A stretch of DNA of 11,456 nucleotides from Gemmatimonadales bacterium. Lineage in GTDB: Bacteria > Gemmatimonadota > Gemmatimonadetes > Gemmatimonadales > GWC2-71-9. The position numbers and the translations under genes were made by a program. The notes beneath the pieces were generated by a model that had not been told where the DNA came from, did not search any database, and was given only the letters and a program-made list of their open reading frames with translations. Shown in pieces: positions 1-6,901 of the stretch. Positions within the stretch are counted from its first letter, which is position 1, and each line of letters starts with the position of its first letter. The DNA lies in contig SPDF01000028.1 of NCBI GenBank assembly GCA_004525055.1, positions 1 through 11,456 of the forward strand, given 5' to 3'.

Positions 1-19
1 ATCCTAGGCGCCCCCCGCC

Positions 20-391
20 CTATCTCGCGTTTCGATACAACAACTCCACTAGCTCATCGTACATTGCTCCGGATTGTTCTGGGTCGCCCGAGCGAATCGC
101 GCTGGCGGCACAGTGTTCGAGGTGGTTCCGGAAGAGAATGCGGGCGACTCCGCGCAGCGCCTCGTGCACCGATGAGACCTGGGTCAGCACGTCCGCGCAG
201 TAGCGCTCCTCTTCCAGCATCCGCTGGAGGCCGCGCACCTGCCCCTCGATACGTTTGAGCCGATTCAACGCAGCTTCCTTGAGCACCGGATCTACCGCCA
301 CGGCGTGGGTGCCGTCGCCGGGACGGGCGCAGGCGCATGGCGCCGAGGACTCGTGGGCGGAGATGTCGGGGGTCGGCGTGGATGCAGACAT
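20..391 (-). CDS. csoR: CsoR/RcnR-family (DUF156) copper-sensing repressor
   Basis: Metal-responsive DNA-binding repressor of the all-helical CsoR/RcnR family; by family knowledge the Cu(I)-free form binds operator DNA and Cu(I) releases it. The 123-aa product has the family core from about residue 35 (LNRLKRIEGQVRGLQRML) and the Cys-His-Cys copper fingerprint at C65, H90 and C94. The 25- and 4-residue spacings equal those of the M. tuberculosis CsoR ligands C36/H61/C65. It is preceded by a non-family extension of about 33 residues containing a CxC (C19, C21) and two His, which could be an extra metal-binding arm or disordered. The ATG is set by a good GGAGG about 5 nt upstream and overlaps the copA stop as TGATG, so translation is probably coupled. 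Being last in the copper operon implies autoregulation. Copper is favoured over nickel, cobalt or formaldehyde sensing by the ligand set and the neighbours. Confidence 0.93.
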   Translation of the reverse strand: MSASTPTPDISAHESSAPCACARPGDGTHAVAVDPVLKEAALNRLKRIEGQVRGLQRMLEEERYCADVLTQVSSVHEALRGVARILFRNHLEHCAASAIRSGDPEQSGAMYDELVELLYRNAR

Positions 392-2715
392 CAGGCCCTC
401 CGGAGGCGCAGGCTGTTCGTCACGACTGAAACACTACTGATGGCCATGGCCGCCGCCGCAATCGTCGGCGTGAGGAGAATCCCGAAGATCGGGTAGAGCG
501 CACCGGCTGCCACGGGAATGCCCACCACGTTGTAGGCGAAGGCCCAGAAGAGGTTCTGCTTGATGACGCGGAGGGTGCGGCGCGCCAGCCGCACCGCCTC
601 CGGGACGCCGGCCAGGTCCCCGCGCATCAGCGTCACGTCGCCCGCCTCGACCGCCACATCGGTACCGGTGCCGATGGCGATGCCGACATCGGCCTGGGCC
701 AGCGCCGGGGCGTCATTGAGTCCGTCACCCACCATTCCGACGACTTGGCCGTCCGCCTGCAGTCCCTGCACCACATCACGCTTGTGCTCCGGCAGCACTT
801 CTGCGATCACCCGATCGATCCCGACCTGGCGTGCGACGCTTTCGGCCGTGCCGCGTGCGTCGCCGGTGAGCATCACGACATCCAGTCCGAGCGCGCGTAG
901 TGCCGACACGGCAGCGGCGCTGGTCGGCTTGATCGGATCGGCCACGGCGATGACGCCCGCCGCGGCGCCGCCGATGGCGACAAACACCGGCGTGGCGCCG
1001 AGATCAGCCAACTCGTCCGCCGCCCCGTGAAGTGCGGTGCTGTCGATGCCCCAGTCGGCAAGGAGTGTACGATTCCCCACCAGCACGCCCTCGTCGTTGA
1101 CCACCCCGACGACACCCTTGCCCGGAAAAACCTGGAACGATCCGACGGAGGGAATCGTGAGGCCGCGGTCGGTGGCGGCCGCCACGATCGCTTCCCCTAA
1201 CGGGTGTTCACTCATCCGCTCGAGCGCGGCGGCGGACGCCAAGACACTCGCCTCCTTCCCTGCCCCGGCCAGCCGGACTTGCGTGACTGCAGGACGTCCC
1301 TCGGTGATGGTACCCGTCTTGTCGAGCACAACCACATCCAACTCGGCGGCCCGCTGCAGGACGTTACCGCCCTTGAAGAGAACGCCGCGCTCGGCGCCGC
1401 GACCGGTGGACACCATCACTGCGGTGGGCACGGCCAGCCCCATGGCGCAGGGACAGGCGATGATGAGCACGGTGACGGCGGCGGCGAGCGCACGGACCAC
1501 GCGCGGCTCTGGGCCGACGAAATACCAGATGGCGAAGGTGCCGAGGGCGATCACGATGACCACCGGCACGAAGACGGCCGCGATTCGGTCGGAGAGCTGC
1601 TGGATCGGCGCCTTGGCTCCCTGTGCCTCGCGCACCATGCGGATGATCTGGGCGAGGACGGTGTCGCCGCCGACGCGGGTGGCGCGGAAGCGAAAGGCGC
1701 CGGCCCGATTGAGGGTGGCACCGACGACGTTGCTGCCTGGCTGCTTGGCGACCGGGGTTGGTTCGCCCGTCAGCATTGCCTCGTCAACCGACGTGGTGCC
1801 CTCGAGGATCACGCCATCCACCGGAATCGTCTCGCCGGGGCGCACGAGGAGTTCGTCGCCGGTCCGCACCTGATCAAGCGGAAGCTCGACGACTTCCCCG
1901 CCCCGCATCACGTGCGCGGTGTCCGGGCGCAGCGCGATCAGCTTCCGGATAGCTGCCGAGGTGCGCCCCTTGGCGCGCGCCTCGAGATAATTGCCGAGCA
2001 GGATGAGCGCGATGATCCAGACGACAGCTTCGTAGTACACGTGCGGTTCGACGCCGCGGGCCAGGAAGAACGGGGCGCCGACCGTCATGGCGAGGCTGAA
2101 GAGGAACGCCGCGCCGGTGCCGACGGCGACGAGGGTGTTCATGTCGGCGCCACCGTGCCGGGCCGCGGCCCAGGCGCGCACGTAAAAGTGGCGGCCGGCC
2201 CAGAAGACAATCGGCAGCGTCAGGAGCAGCAGGGTCCAGCGCCACGTATCGGCGCCGACACCGAAGAGGGACGGAGCCACCGATCGGAGGGCATCGCTGA
2301 GCGGCATCATCAGGCGCATCAGCGGGTCGGCTGCTCCTTGGGCCGCGGCCGCCTCGCCGAGCGGAAGGCCGATGAGCATGGCGATGGCGGCGGCGACGAG
2401 ACTGATCGTCACCTTGCGGCGCAGGGTCTTCAGCTCGGCGGCGAGGCGCAGTTCGTCGGCGGTCTCCGCGTCTCCAGGCAAGGCCTCGGGGCGGGGCAGC
2501 TCGGCGCCGTAGCCGGTGTCGCGAATCGTGGCGACGAGTGAATCGGGAGAGGCGACCGCCGCGTCAAATTCGACGGTGGCGGAGTTGGTCATCAGGTTGA
2601 CGTTGGCAGAGGCCACACCGGGGGTACGCTCGAGTGTACGCTGGATGCGCGCGCTGCACGCAGCGCAGGTCATTCCGGAGACGGGGATGGTAACCCGATC
2701 GGTGGTGGTGGGCAT
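391..2715 (-). CDS. copA: Cu(I)-exporting P1B-1-type ATPase
   Basis: Inner-membrane pump that uses ATP to expel Cu(I) from the cytoplasm. Numbering from the ATG at 2715 (774 aa): one N-terminal heavy-metal-associated domain with GMTCAAC (C17, C20); membrane segments from about 100 to 245; actuator TGEP at 316-319; transmembrane metal site CPC at 421-423; phosphorylation loop DKTGT with D465; nucleotide-site HP at 504-505; TGD at 617-619; hinge GDGLNDAP at 663-670. The last two helices carry the Cu(I) signature residues YN (728-729) and MAISS (757-761), which separates it from Zn/Cd pumps. The frame is open for another 34 codons to 2817, but these are low-complexity, overlap copZ and precede the natural HMA start, so the internal ATG is preferred. 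Its Shine-Dalgarno is weak. The copZ stop lies 13 bp upstream and csoR overlaps the 3' end, so it is the central gene of copZ-copA-csoR. All catalytic motifs are intact. Confidence 0.96.
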   Translation of the reverse strand: MPTTTDRVTIPVSGMTCAACSARIQRTLERTPGVASANVNLMTNSATVEFDAAVASPDSLVATIRDTGYGAELPRPEALPGDAETADELRLAAELKTLRRKVTISLVAAAIAMLIGLPLGEAAAAQGAADPLMRLMMPLSDALRSVAPSLFGVGADTWRWTLLLLTLPIVFWAGRHFYVRAWAAARHGGADMNTLVAVGTGAAFLFSLAMTVGAPFFLARGVEPHVYYEAVVWIIALILLGNYLEARAKGRTSAAIRKLIALRPDTAHVMRGGEVVELPLDQVRTGDELLVRPGETIPVDGVILEGTTSVDEAMLTGEPTPVAKQPGSNVVGATLNRAGAFRFRATRVGGDTVLAQIIRMVREAQGAKAPIQQLSDRIAAVFVPVVIVIALGTFAIWYFVGPEPRVVRALAAAVTVLIIACPCAMGLAVPTAVMVSTGRGAERGVLFKGGNVLQRAAELDVVVLDKTGTITEGRPAVTQVRLAGAGKEASVLASAAALERMSEHPLGEAIVAAATDRGLTIPSVGSFQVFPGKGVVGVVNDEGVLVGNRTLLADWGIDSTALHGAADELADLGATPVFVAIGGAAAGVIAVADPIKPTSAAAVSALRALGLDVVMLTGDARGTAESVARQVGIDRVIAEVLPEHKRDVVQGLQADGQVVGMVGDGLNDAPALAQADVGIAIGTGTDVAVEAGDVTLMRGDLAGVPEAVRLARRTLRVIKQNLFWAFAYNVVGIPVAAGALYPIFGILLTPTIAAAAMAISSVSVVTNSLRLRRA

Positions 2716-2728
2716 GGCTGCTATCCAA

Positions 2729-2947
2729 TCATCCCGCGCTCGGCGCGGCGGTGGCGCGATAGCCCTCATCCGAGACGGCGGCAGCGATCTTGGCCGCATC
2801 GTTCTTGGAGGGGTCAAAACGGACTTCGGCCCGACCGATCTTGACCAAGTCGATTTCCACGCCGTCGAGCGCGGCGAGAGCCTTGGTGACGGCGTTGAGG
2901 CAGTGCCCGCAGGACATGCCTTCGATGTGAAGGGTCAGGTTTTCCAT
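2729..2947 (-). CDS. copZ: CopZ-like copper chaperone (single HMA domain)
   Basis: A 72-aa cytosolic metallochaperone that, by family knowledge, binds one Cu(I) between two cysteines and passes it to the CopA HMA domain or to CsoR. The whole protein is one ferredoxin-like HMA fold: the metal loop is GMSCGHC with C13 and C16, followed by the usual DGV turn and a C-terminal GY near residue 62. The His between the cysteines is common in CopZ proteins. It is the first gene of the copper operon; its TGA lies 13 bp before the copA ATG. The start has no strong Shine-Dalgarno; a GGATT sits directly before the ATG, and a small hairpin lies 12 nt upstream. A mercury chaperone (MerP) is less likely, because there is no signal peptide and no mer gene nearby. 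Confidence 0.92.
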   Translation of the reverse strand: MENLTLHIEGMSCGHCLNAVTKALAALDGVEIDLVKIGRAEVRFDPSKNDAAKIAAAVSDEGYRATAAPSAG

Positions 2948-2958
2948 AATCCAATCGC

Positions 2959-2975
2959 GTAGTAGTGAGTACTAC
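2959..2975 (-). promoter_or_regulatory. Small hairpin just upstream of copZ
   Basis: Perfect inverted repeat GTAGTA / TACTAC with a 5-nt spacer, 12 nt before the copZ start codon in the untranslated leader. It lies where a protein site or a translation-affecting RNA stem would act. It has no T-run, so it is not an intrinsic terminator. Function is inferred only from position. Confidence 0.4.
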
Positions 2976-2998
2976 CAATCAGGTCTGTTGATCTTGGT

Positions 2999-3033
2999 GG
3001 CCGAATCCTCGAGACTTCGGCCAGGTGCTGGCC
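2999..3033 (-). promoter_or_regulatory. Leader with two mutually exclusive hairpins before copZ
   Basis: Read along the copZ transcript the order is GGCCAG (3033-3028), then CTGGCCGAA (3024-3016), then TTCGGCC (3005-2999). The middle segment can pair with the first (6 bp, 3-nt loop) or with the third (7 bp, 10-nt loop), but not with both, because GGCC at 3019-3022 is used by each stem. This resembles the layout of attenuators or switching leaders. No U-run follows either stem, so classical intrinsic termination is not supported. Any effect on copper operon expression is inference. Confidence 0.35.
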
Positions 3034-3064
3034 CTAGATCCGCAGCGGCGAGAACAGAATCCAA

Positions 3065-3091
3065 AGTATATAGGGGAGGGGGGTATGTCAA
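3065..3091 (-). promoter_or_regulatory. Candidate promoter of the copZ-copA-csoR operon
   Basis: On the minus strand a perfect sigma70-type -35 TTGACA (3091-3086) is followed after 15 nt by TATACT (3070-3065), five of six matches to the -10 consensus; an overlapping TATATA would give a 13-nt spacer. The spacing is shorter than the usual 16-18 nt. Transcription would start near 3058, leaving a leader of about 110 nt before copZ. The spacer is filled by the C-tract described as the likely CsoR operator. Confidence 0.6.
3067..3087 (-). promoter_or_regulatory. Candidate CsoR operator (C-tract flanked by TA steps)
   Basis: The minus strand reads CATACCCCCCTCCCCTATA, a C-tract bounded by ATAC on one side and TATA on the other. 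CsoR/RcnR-family repressors bind G/C-tracts framed by TA-rich half-sites, and this is the only such element between the divergent genes. It sits between the -35 and -10 hexamers of the copper operon promoter, where a bound repressor would block RNA polymerase. The link to the csoR product is inference. Confidence 0.55.
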
Positions 3092-3182
3092 TGGGCTTGC
3101 TTAATCCGCTTGAAGTTCTTCTCCAGCAGGCATTTGCAAGATGAGGCGGTGGTCTGGCGGCTACGAAGCCGAGGGCTGTAAG

Positions 3183-3215
3183 TTGCTTAACATGTTGTTG
3201 CATAGCGTTTTATGC
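3183..3215 (+). promoter_or_regulatory. Possible promoter/operator region of the GAF-protein gene
   Basis: A locally AT-rich stretch ahead of the plus-strand GAF gene holds a weak -35-like TTGCTT (3183-3188), a TTTTAT (3208-3213) 19 nt later, an 8-bp palindrome AACATGTT (3189-3196) and an inverted repeat GCATA / TATGC (3200-3204, 3211-3215). The hexamers are poor matches. The repeats are typical of a regulator site, but nothing identifies the regulator. Confidence 0.25.
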
Positions 3216-3243
3216 TGCAGCACTGAAAGGCGGGGCATGCAAA

Positions 3244-4896
3244 GTGCACTGGGGCGCATATATGGTAGACCACCGCGACTCCTTTCGCTCATCCTCCCAG
3301 GGGGGAGAGATCGAAGCCCTTGATGTGAGGGTTCCGCTCCTCCGTCTGAAGGGAAGCTCGTGGGACGCGGTTGCACTCGAGACCTGGCTTGAGGCGCTGT
3401 CCGGATTGCTCGCCCCCGAGCTGCCTCACGACCTGATGGCTCTCTGGGTGTATCCACCCGAGGGGCCGGCGGTCCTGGTCGGTCCATCTGAACTGGCGCA
3501 GGACCATCTCGAAGTTCCCACGCCGGCGCCCCATCTCGGCCAGGATGAACTCTACACGATGGAGCAGCGGATCCGGACGGCGGGGTATGCCTCCGCCGTC
3601 TGCATGGCGGTGCCCCATGGCGACCGCGACGTCGGGCTCCTACTCCTCGCCGATCTCCGTCCCGCCCGCTATGGCCTGCCGGAAGCGGTGCTGCTGCGGA
3701 ACGTTGCCGACTCCCTCGGGCCGACCCTGGCGCGGGTTGCTCGGCAGGGCAGAGCGCCGCTTGCCGCGCCGCGGGAGGACGGTTCGCCGCCTCCGCCGGA
3801 ACGGCGGCGCTCCGAGCCGGGTCGAAAGCTCGCCGAGCTGCATGAGCTTCTCGCGAAGCTCGGGCTTGCCGAGTCGGCAGCACGCACGCCGAGGGAGTTC
3901 GCGGAATTTATTTCGCAGGCGCTTCAGCCGATGCTCCCCCACGACCGGATCCAGATCCTGGTGCCCGATGCCTCCGCACAGGAGCACTACCGCTTCGAAC
4001 AACACGGGCCGGGCACCTTCTGGTCCGATCCGGCGCTCGTGGTCACACGCGAACAGTTTGATCCGGCGGCGCAGTTTGGCGACGCCGACGACATCCTCAT
4101 CGGCGACACGCAGAACCAGTCCGGCGCACCCGCTTGGTGCCCCGATGCCCCTGGAGGCGCCGGCGACACGTCTCCGGCGCGTTCCGTCATCGGCGTGCGG
4201 CTCCTCTCGCAGACTCGCGTGGCAGGGTACCTCCTCCTGGGCGGGAGCGGCCCGGAGTTCTTTCGGGAAGACGATCGGGAGCTCCTGAGGCAGGTGGCCC
4301 CGCTGGTCGCCGTCAGGGTAGACAGTTTCCTCCTCGCCTGGCAGGTGCAGGTGATGCGCTCTCACTTGAGCGTGCTGCGCAACGTCCCGGCGCACCTGGG
4401 GCGCATCGCGGAGGTCCTGGCCACCACCGCGCATATTGGTGCCGCGACGCGGCTCTTTGCCCGTGAAGCCTCGACGGTGCTGCCATTCGACCGGATGGAA
4501 TTTTCGCTGAAGCTTGGCGACGCGGATGAAGTCGTCGTCGTGGCGCCCGGTGATGCGCACCCCTTGCCCGATCTACCGCTCATATCGGTCGCCGGCACGG
4601 AAGTGGGACGGGTGCTTCGCGGCGAGCTCCCGCATGTCTACGCTTCGGCACGGCGCCACCTCGAGACAGAACTCGGCGCAGGGCAGCCGACCGCGGCCTT
4701 GGTGGTACCGCTCCGGGTCGGTGGACGGATTTTCGGCTGTCTCACCCTGCTCGCAGCAGGCGCAGACGCGTTTACCCGTGCGGATATCGCCCTCGCGCAA
4801 CAGCTCGCCGACCTGCTCGCCCCCCATCTCGAGCTGTTGCGCCGTGCGTCGATGTCGTCGCCGCCGGTGGCGCCGGGATGGAGACGCCGACCGTAG
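3244..4896 (+). CDS. Three-module GAF-like sensor protein without output domain
   Basis: A soluble protein of 550 aa (from GTG 3244) or 544 aa (from ATG 3262); neither start has a convincing Shine-Dalgarno. It seems to hold three GAF-like modules: about 27-168, then a Pro/Arg-rich linker at about 170-195, then about 197-360 and 385-535. Each has the alternating pattern of a GAF core, an opening helix, an LPxDR-like step (LPHDR 231-235, LPFDRM 413-418), a central sheet and a late strand of the form VPLRVGGRIFGCLTLL (about 488-503). Long helices at about 360-385 and at the C-terminus could dimerise. No histidine kinase, GGDEF, HTH, PP2C or PAS domain follows, so the output must be another protein or the module only binds a ligand. 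No signal peptide or membrane segment is seen. It is divergent from the copper operon, with a shared intergenic region, but there is no direct evidence of a copper role. The first GAF module is the least certain. Confidence 0.85.
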   Translation: MHWGAYMVDHRDSFRSSSQGGEIEALDVRVPLLRLKGSSWDAVALETWLEALSGLLAPELPHDLMALWVYPPEGPAVLVGPSELAQDHLEVPTPAPHLGQDELYTMEQRIRTAGYASAVCMAVPHGDRDVGLLLLADLRPARYGLPEAVLLRNVADSLGPTLARVARQGRAPLAAPREDGSPPPPERRRSEPGRKLAELHELLAKLGLAESAARTPREFAEFISQALQPMLPHDRIQILVPDASAQEHYRFEQHGPGTFWSDPALVVTREQFDPAAQFGDADDILIGDTQNQSGAPAWCPDAPGGAGDTSPARSVIGVRLLSQTRVAGYLLLGGSGPEFFREDDRELLRQVAPLVAVRVDSFLLAWQVQVMRSHLSVLRNVPAHLGRIAEVLATTAHIGAATRLFAREASTVLPFDRMEFSLKLGDADEVVVVAPGDAHPLPDLPLISVAGTEVGRVLRGELPHVYASARRHLETELGAGQPTAALVVPLRVGGRIFGCLTLLAAGADAFTRADIALAQQLADLLAPHLELLRRASMSSPPVAPGWRRRP

Positions 4897-4910
4897 GTAG
4901 GCGTCTGGCG

Positions 4911-4985
4911 GGGCCGTGGGGCAGGGCGCAGTAAACGAAACGGGCGCACCATGGTGCGCCCGTCCGTATGTCTGCCCCGCGGCCC
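4911..4985. terminator. Nested palindrome between convergent genes, probable bidirectional terminator
   Basis: The core is a perfect 24-bp palindrome at 4940-4963, giving a stem of about 10 bp with arms CGGGCGCACC / GGTGCGCCCG. It is wrapped by outer arms GGGCCGTGGGGCAG (4911-4924) and CTGCCCCGCGGCCC (4972-4985), which pair over 14 bp with one G-U on the plus-strand RNA. On the minus strand the core stem is followed by TTTCGTTT, as in an intrinsic terminator; on the plus strand the tail is not U-rich. The GAF gene stops at 4896 and the converging lipoprotein gene at 4989, so termination in both directions is the natural reading. Confidence 0.75.
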
Positions 4986-4988
4986 TGC

Positions 4989-6254
4989 CTAATTCGGTGC
5001 GTGCACGCCGGGCCCGCCGTAGTTGCGATTCCCACCCAGTGTTGGCCCGCGGAACTCAAATGAGTCTGAGTTGTCCATCTTGGCGATGACCTGCCGCACC
5101 GAGCCCGGGAATGATTTCGTCTGTCCGTTCTTCCCGAAGGGGTCGGTGTACCAGACCTCGGGACCGTCGGCGTTGCGCAGGCGATTTCCGTTGATGTCCA
5201 CCTGCCGACGCACGCCGTTGAATGGCGAGCGCGGATCGTCATATGCCAGGGAGGTCAGTGTCCCGTTGGCGGTGGCCTGGTCGCAGAGCGAGCCCTTGGC
5301 CCGGTCACCGTTTGCCTCGGTGGCAAAGCACATGTCCACCGTGCGTCCGGTCACGCCCGGCAGTGCCGGATCGTAGAACCGACTCGGATAGAAGACCTGG
5401 AAGTATGGGTCGATGCTCGCCAGGGTCTGGCCGGACGCGTTCCGCAGGCTCGCGCTGATTTGCCAGCTTTCATGCATTGCGGAACCAAAGCTTGAGTTCT
5501 GTCCGGGCGGCACCAGCATGTGCCGCTCGATGCAGGCCCGGTCGGGCACGGTCCGCTTTCCGCCGCCGCTCGGACTGTTCAGCGGGGTCGGGGAGCCGAC
5601 GGTCAGATGCACGTTGTGGTCACAGGACTCGACCATCTCGCCCGGGACGCCAATGGCTGCCATGACGGTCATGCCGATCCGGGTCCCACCGGTGCATTCC
5701 ACCTGGTATACCAGTTCGTGCAAGTTGTTGGTGAAGGCGTCCTTGGAGTGGGTGCCCTGATGGAGCTTGGTCAGCACGTCACACGTGATCTCCAGCACCG
5801 AGCTGGCTACGCCGTCGCCGAGGTCGAAGGGAACGTCATTCTCCCATTCGATCTTGTGCCCGACGTGGTCTTCGTTCCGTACGCCCGTCGGATCCCAGAT
5901 CGCCAGTTGTTCGTTGGCGTACCCGAAGGGGATCGGGCCGATGCGTCTGTACAGGTCGGACCCGCGGGGATCGCGGCCATGCTCGTGGCCGAAATGACAG
6001 CCGGTGGCTGGATCGACCGGGGGATGCCAGGTCGGATAGAGTTTGCCGTCCGGGCCGACGACCGAGTACTCGTTGTGGATCTCCGCGGTGCAGTCGTCGT
6101 TTGGACCGGGCTGCCAGAGATTGTAGGCGACGCTCACTCCCGTCGCGACTGGCGGGGAAGGCGCACCGGAGTCATCGGCACAGCCGGCCACGGCGGCGCC
6201 GAGGAGTGCAGCGGCCAGGGCGCGGATCGGGAGAGGCAGGGCAGGGTGTCGCAT
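4989..6254 (-). CDS. Uncharacterised lipoprotein rich in HxxH pairs and cysteines
   Basis: I do not recognise a named family. The 421-aa product starts at an ATG with GGAGGA 4 nt upstream; the TTG five codons earlier lies before that Shine-Dalgarno and is rejected. Residues 1-24 are a type II signal peptide with lipobox VAGC, the lipidated cysteine being C25. The mature chain has eight more cysteines (C55, C86, C158, C187, C211, C241, C309, C324), enough for four disulfides. It also has clustered histidines: HFGHEHGRD at 87-95, H130/H133, H165/H169, H213/H216, plus H60, H77, H179, H245 and H261. The pattern suggests a disulfide-rich extracytoplasmic domain that may bind metal, but no known catalytic motif is evident. 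It follows the small beta-barrel gene by 11 bp and must share its transcript. Anchoring to the outer membrane is likely, since no Asp follows directly after the lipidated Cys (the +2 residue is Ala). Confidence 0.85.
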   Translation of the reverse strand: MRHPALPLPIRALAAALLGAAVAGCADDSGAPSPPVATGVSVAYNLWQPGPNDDCTAEIHNEYSVVGPDGKLYPTWHPPVDPATGCHFGHEHGRDPRGSDLYRRIGPIPFGYANEQLAIWDPTGVRNEDHVGHKIEWENDVPFDLGDGVASSVLEITCDVLTKLHQGTHSKDAFTNNLHELVYQVECTGGTRIGMTVMAAIGVPGEMVESCDHNVHLTVGSPTPLNSPSGGGKRTVPDRACIERHMLVPPGQNSSFGSAMHESWQISASLRNASGQTLASIDPYFQVFYPSRFYDPALPGVTGRTVDMCFATEANGDRAKGSLCDQATANGTLTSLAYDDPRSPFNGVRRQVDINGNRLRNADGPEVWYTDPFGKNGQTKSFPGSVRQVIAKMDNSDSFEFRGPTLGGNRNYGGPGVHAPN

Positions 6255-6265
6255 TGTTCCTCCGC

Positions 6266-6856
6266 TCAATGAATCACCAGTGCGACGCCGAACTGGAACG
6301 AAGAGACGCTGGCGTCTCCCGCGATGATCGACGTGGTGACCGTGTTGTCTTCGGTGTGCTCGAAATTCAGATTACCGGAGAGGCTGTACTGGAAATTGAA
6401 GTAGGGGTTGATCGAGTAGTTCTTCCCGATCCGCCATTCATAACCCACGCCCAGGATTCCTCCCGGCCGCGTGGTGGAGATGACATCCACCGAGTCGCTG
6501 GCGCGATATCCCGTGACGCCGAAGCCGCCCTTCACGTAGGCCGCGCGCGCCGGCCAGGGATACCAGAGGGCGACGGCGAACGCGCTCCAGGATCGCCGGG
6601 TGGCGATGTCCTGCGAATTGGTCCAGCCGTCGAGCTCGGCGCCGACCAGCCACGACTCGGAGAGGGTCCCACCGGCCCGGATCGAGGCGGCGAGGTCCGT
6701 CCCGCTTTGGTCGTTGCAGATCTCGCAGTTGAGGTGTCCAGAACCAACGCCGAATCCGAACCCGTACCAGAAACCTTGGCGGGTGTTGGGGTGCTGGGCA
6801 GTGACGGGCGTCACAAAGAGCACCATCGCGGCGGCAATAAGAAGCAGTCGACTCAT
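6266..6856 (-). CDS. Small outer-membrane beta-barrel protein
   Basis: A 196-aa exported protein. The ATG at 6856 has AGGAGGA 8 nt upstream; the open frame further upstream lacks a Shine-Dalgarno and is discarded. Residues 1-20 form a signal peptide ending VTA before Q21. The rest alternates polar and hydrophobic/aromatic residues in strands separated by Gly/Asn/Asp turns (for example WYGFGFGVGSG at 30-40 and FQFGVALVIH at the C-terminus), as expected for an eight-stranded OmpW/OmpA-like barrel. A CxxC (C44, C47) lies in the first predicted loop or turn, a feature I associate with small barrels from Gemmatimonadota-like genomes. It may make a short disulfide or bind a metal. First gene of a two-gene operon with the lipoprotein downstream. 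Its specific role is unknown. Confidence 0.85.
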   Translation of the reverse strand: MSRLLLIAAAMVLFVTPVTAQHPNTRQGFWYGFGFGVGSGHLNCEICNDQSGTDLAASIRAGGTLSESWLVGAELDGWTNSQDIATRRSWSAFAVALWYPWPARAAYVKGGFGVTGYRASDSVDVISTTRPGGILGVGYEWRIGKNYSINPYFNFQYSLSGNLNFEHTEDNTVTTSIIAGDASVSSFQFGVALVIH

Positions 6857-6868
6857 GTATGGAATCCT

Positions 6869-6886
6869 CCTGAGAGGGGACTCAGG
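6869..6886 (-). promoter_or_regulatory. Hairpin overlapping the Shine-Dalgarno of the small barrel gene
   Basis: In the transcript CCTGAG and CTCAGG pair perfectly (6 bp, 6-nt loop TCCCCT), and the 3' arm includes the first bases of the AGGAGGA ribosome site. Such a stem could reduce initiation. No switch partner was found, so regulation is a guess from position. Confidence 0.35.
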
Positions 6887-6901
6887 TGCATGTTGGAGGC
6901 C

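Noticed and set aside
1204..2541. Long plus-strand frame of 445 codons opposite copA
   Set aside because: Antisense shadow of a clearly conserved ATPase in high-GC DNA; the product is rich in Gly/Asp/His/Arg with no domain, and copA explains the codon pattern.
2716..2817. 34-codon N-terminal extension of copA
   Set aside because: Overlaps copZ, is low-complexity Arg/Pro-rich, and the HMA domain begins normally after the ATG at 2715.
2979..3203. Minus-strand 74-codon frame in the copZ leader
   Set aside because: It covers the candidate promoter and operator, lacks a ribosome site and has no conserved-looking content; a regulatory leader is the better reading.
3161..3883. Minus-strand frame of 240 codons overlapping the GAF gene and the intergenic region
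   Set aside because: Arg/Pro/Ala-rich shadow without domains; it would have to run through the GAF coding region.
5520..6272. Plus-strand frame of 250 codons opposite the lipoprotein gene
   Set aside because: Shadow frame; the minus-strand gene has a Shine-Dalgarno, signal peptide and lipobox.
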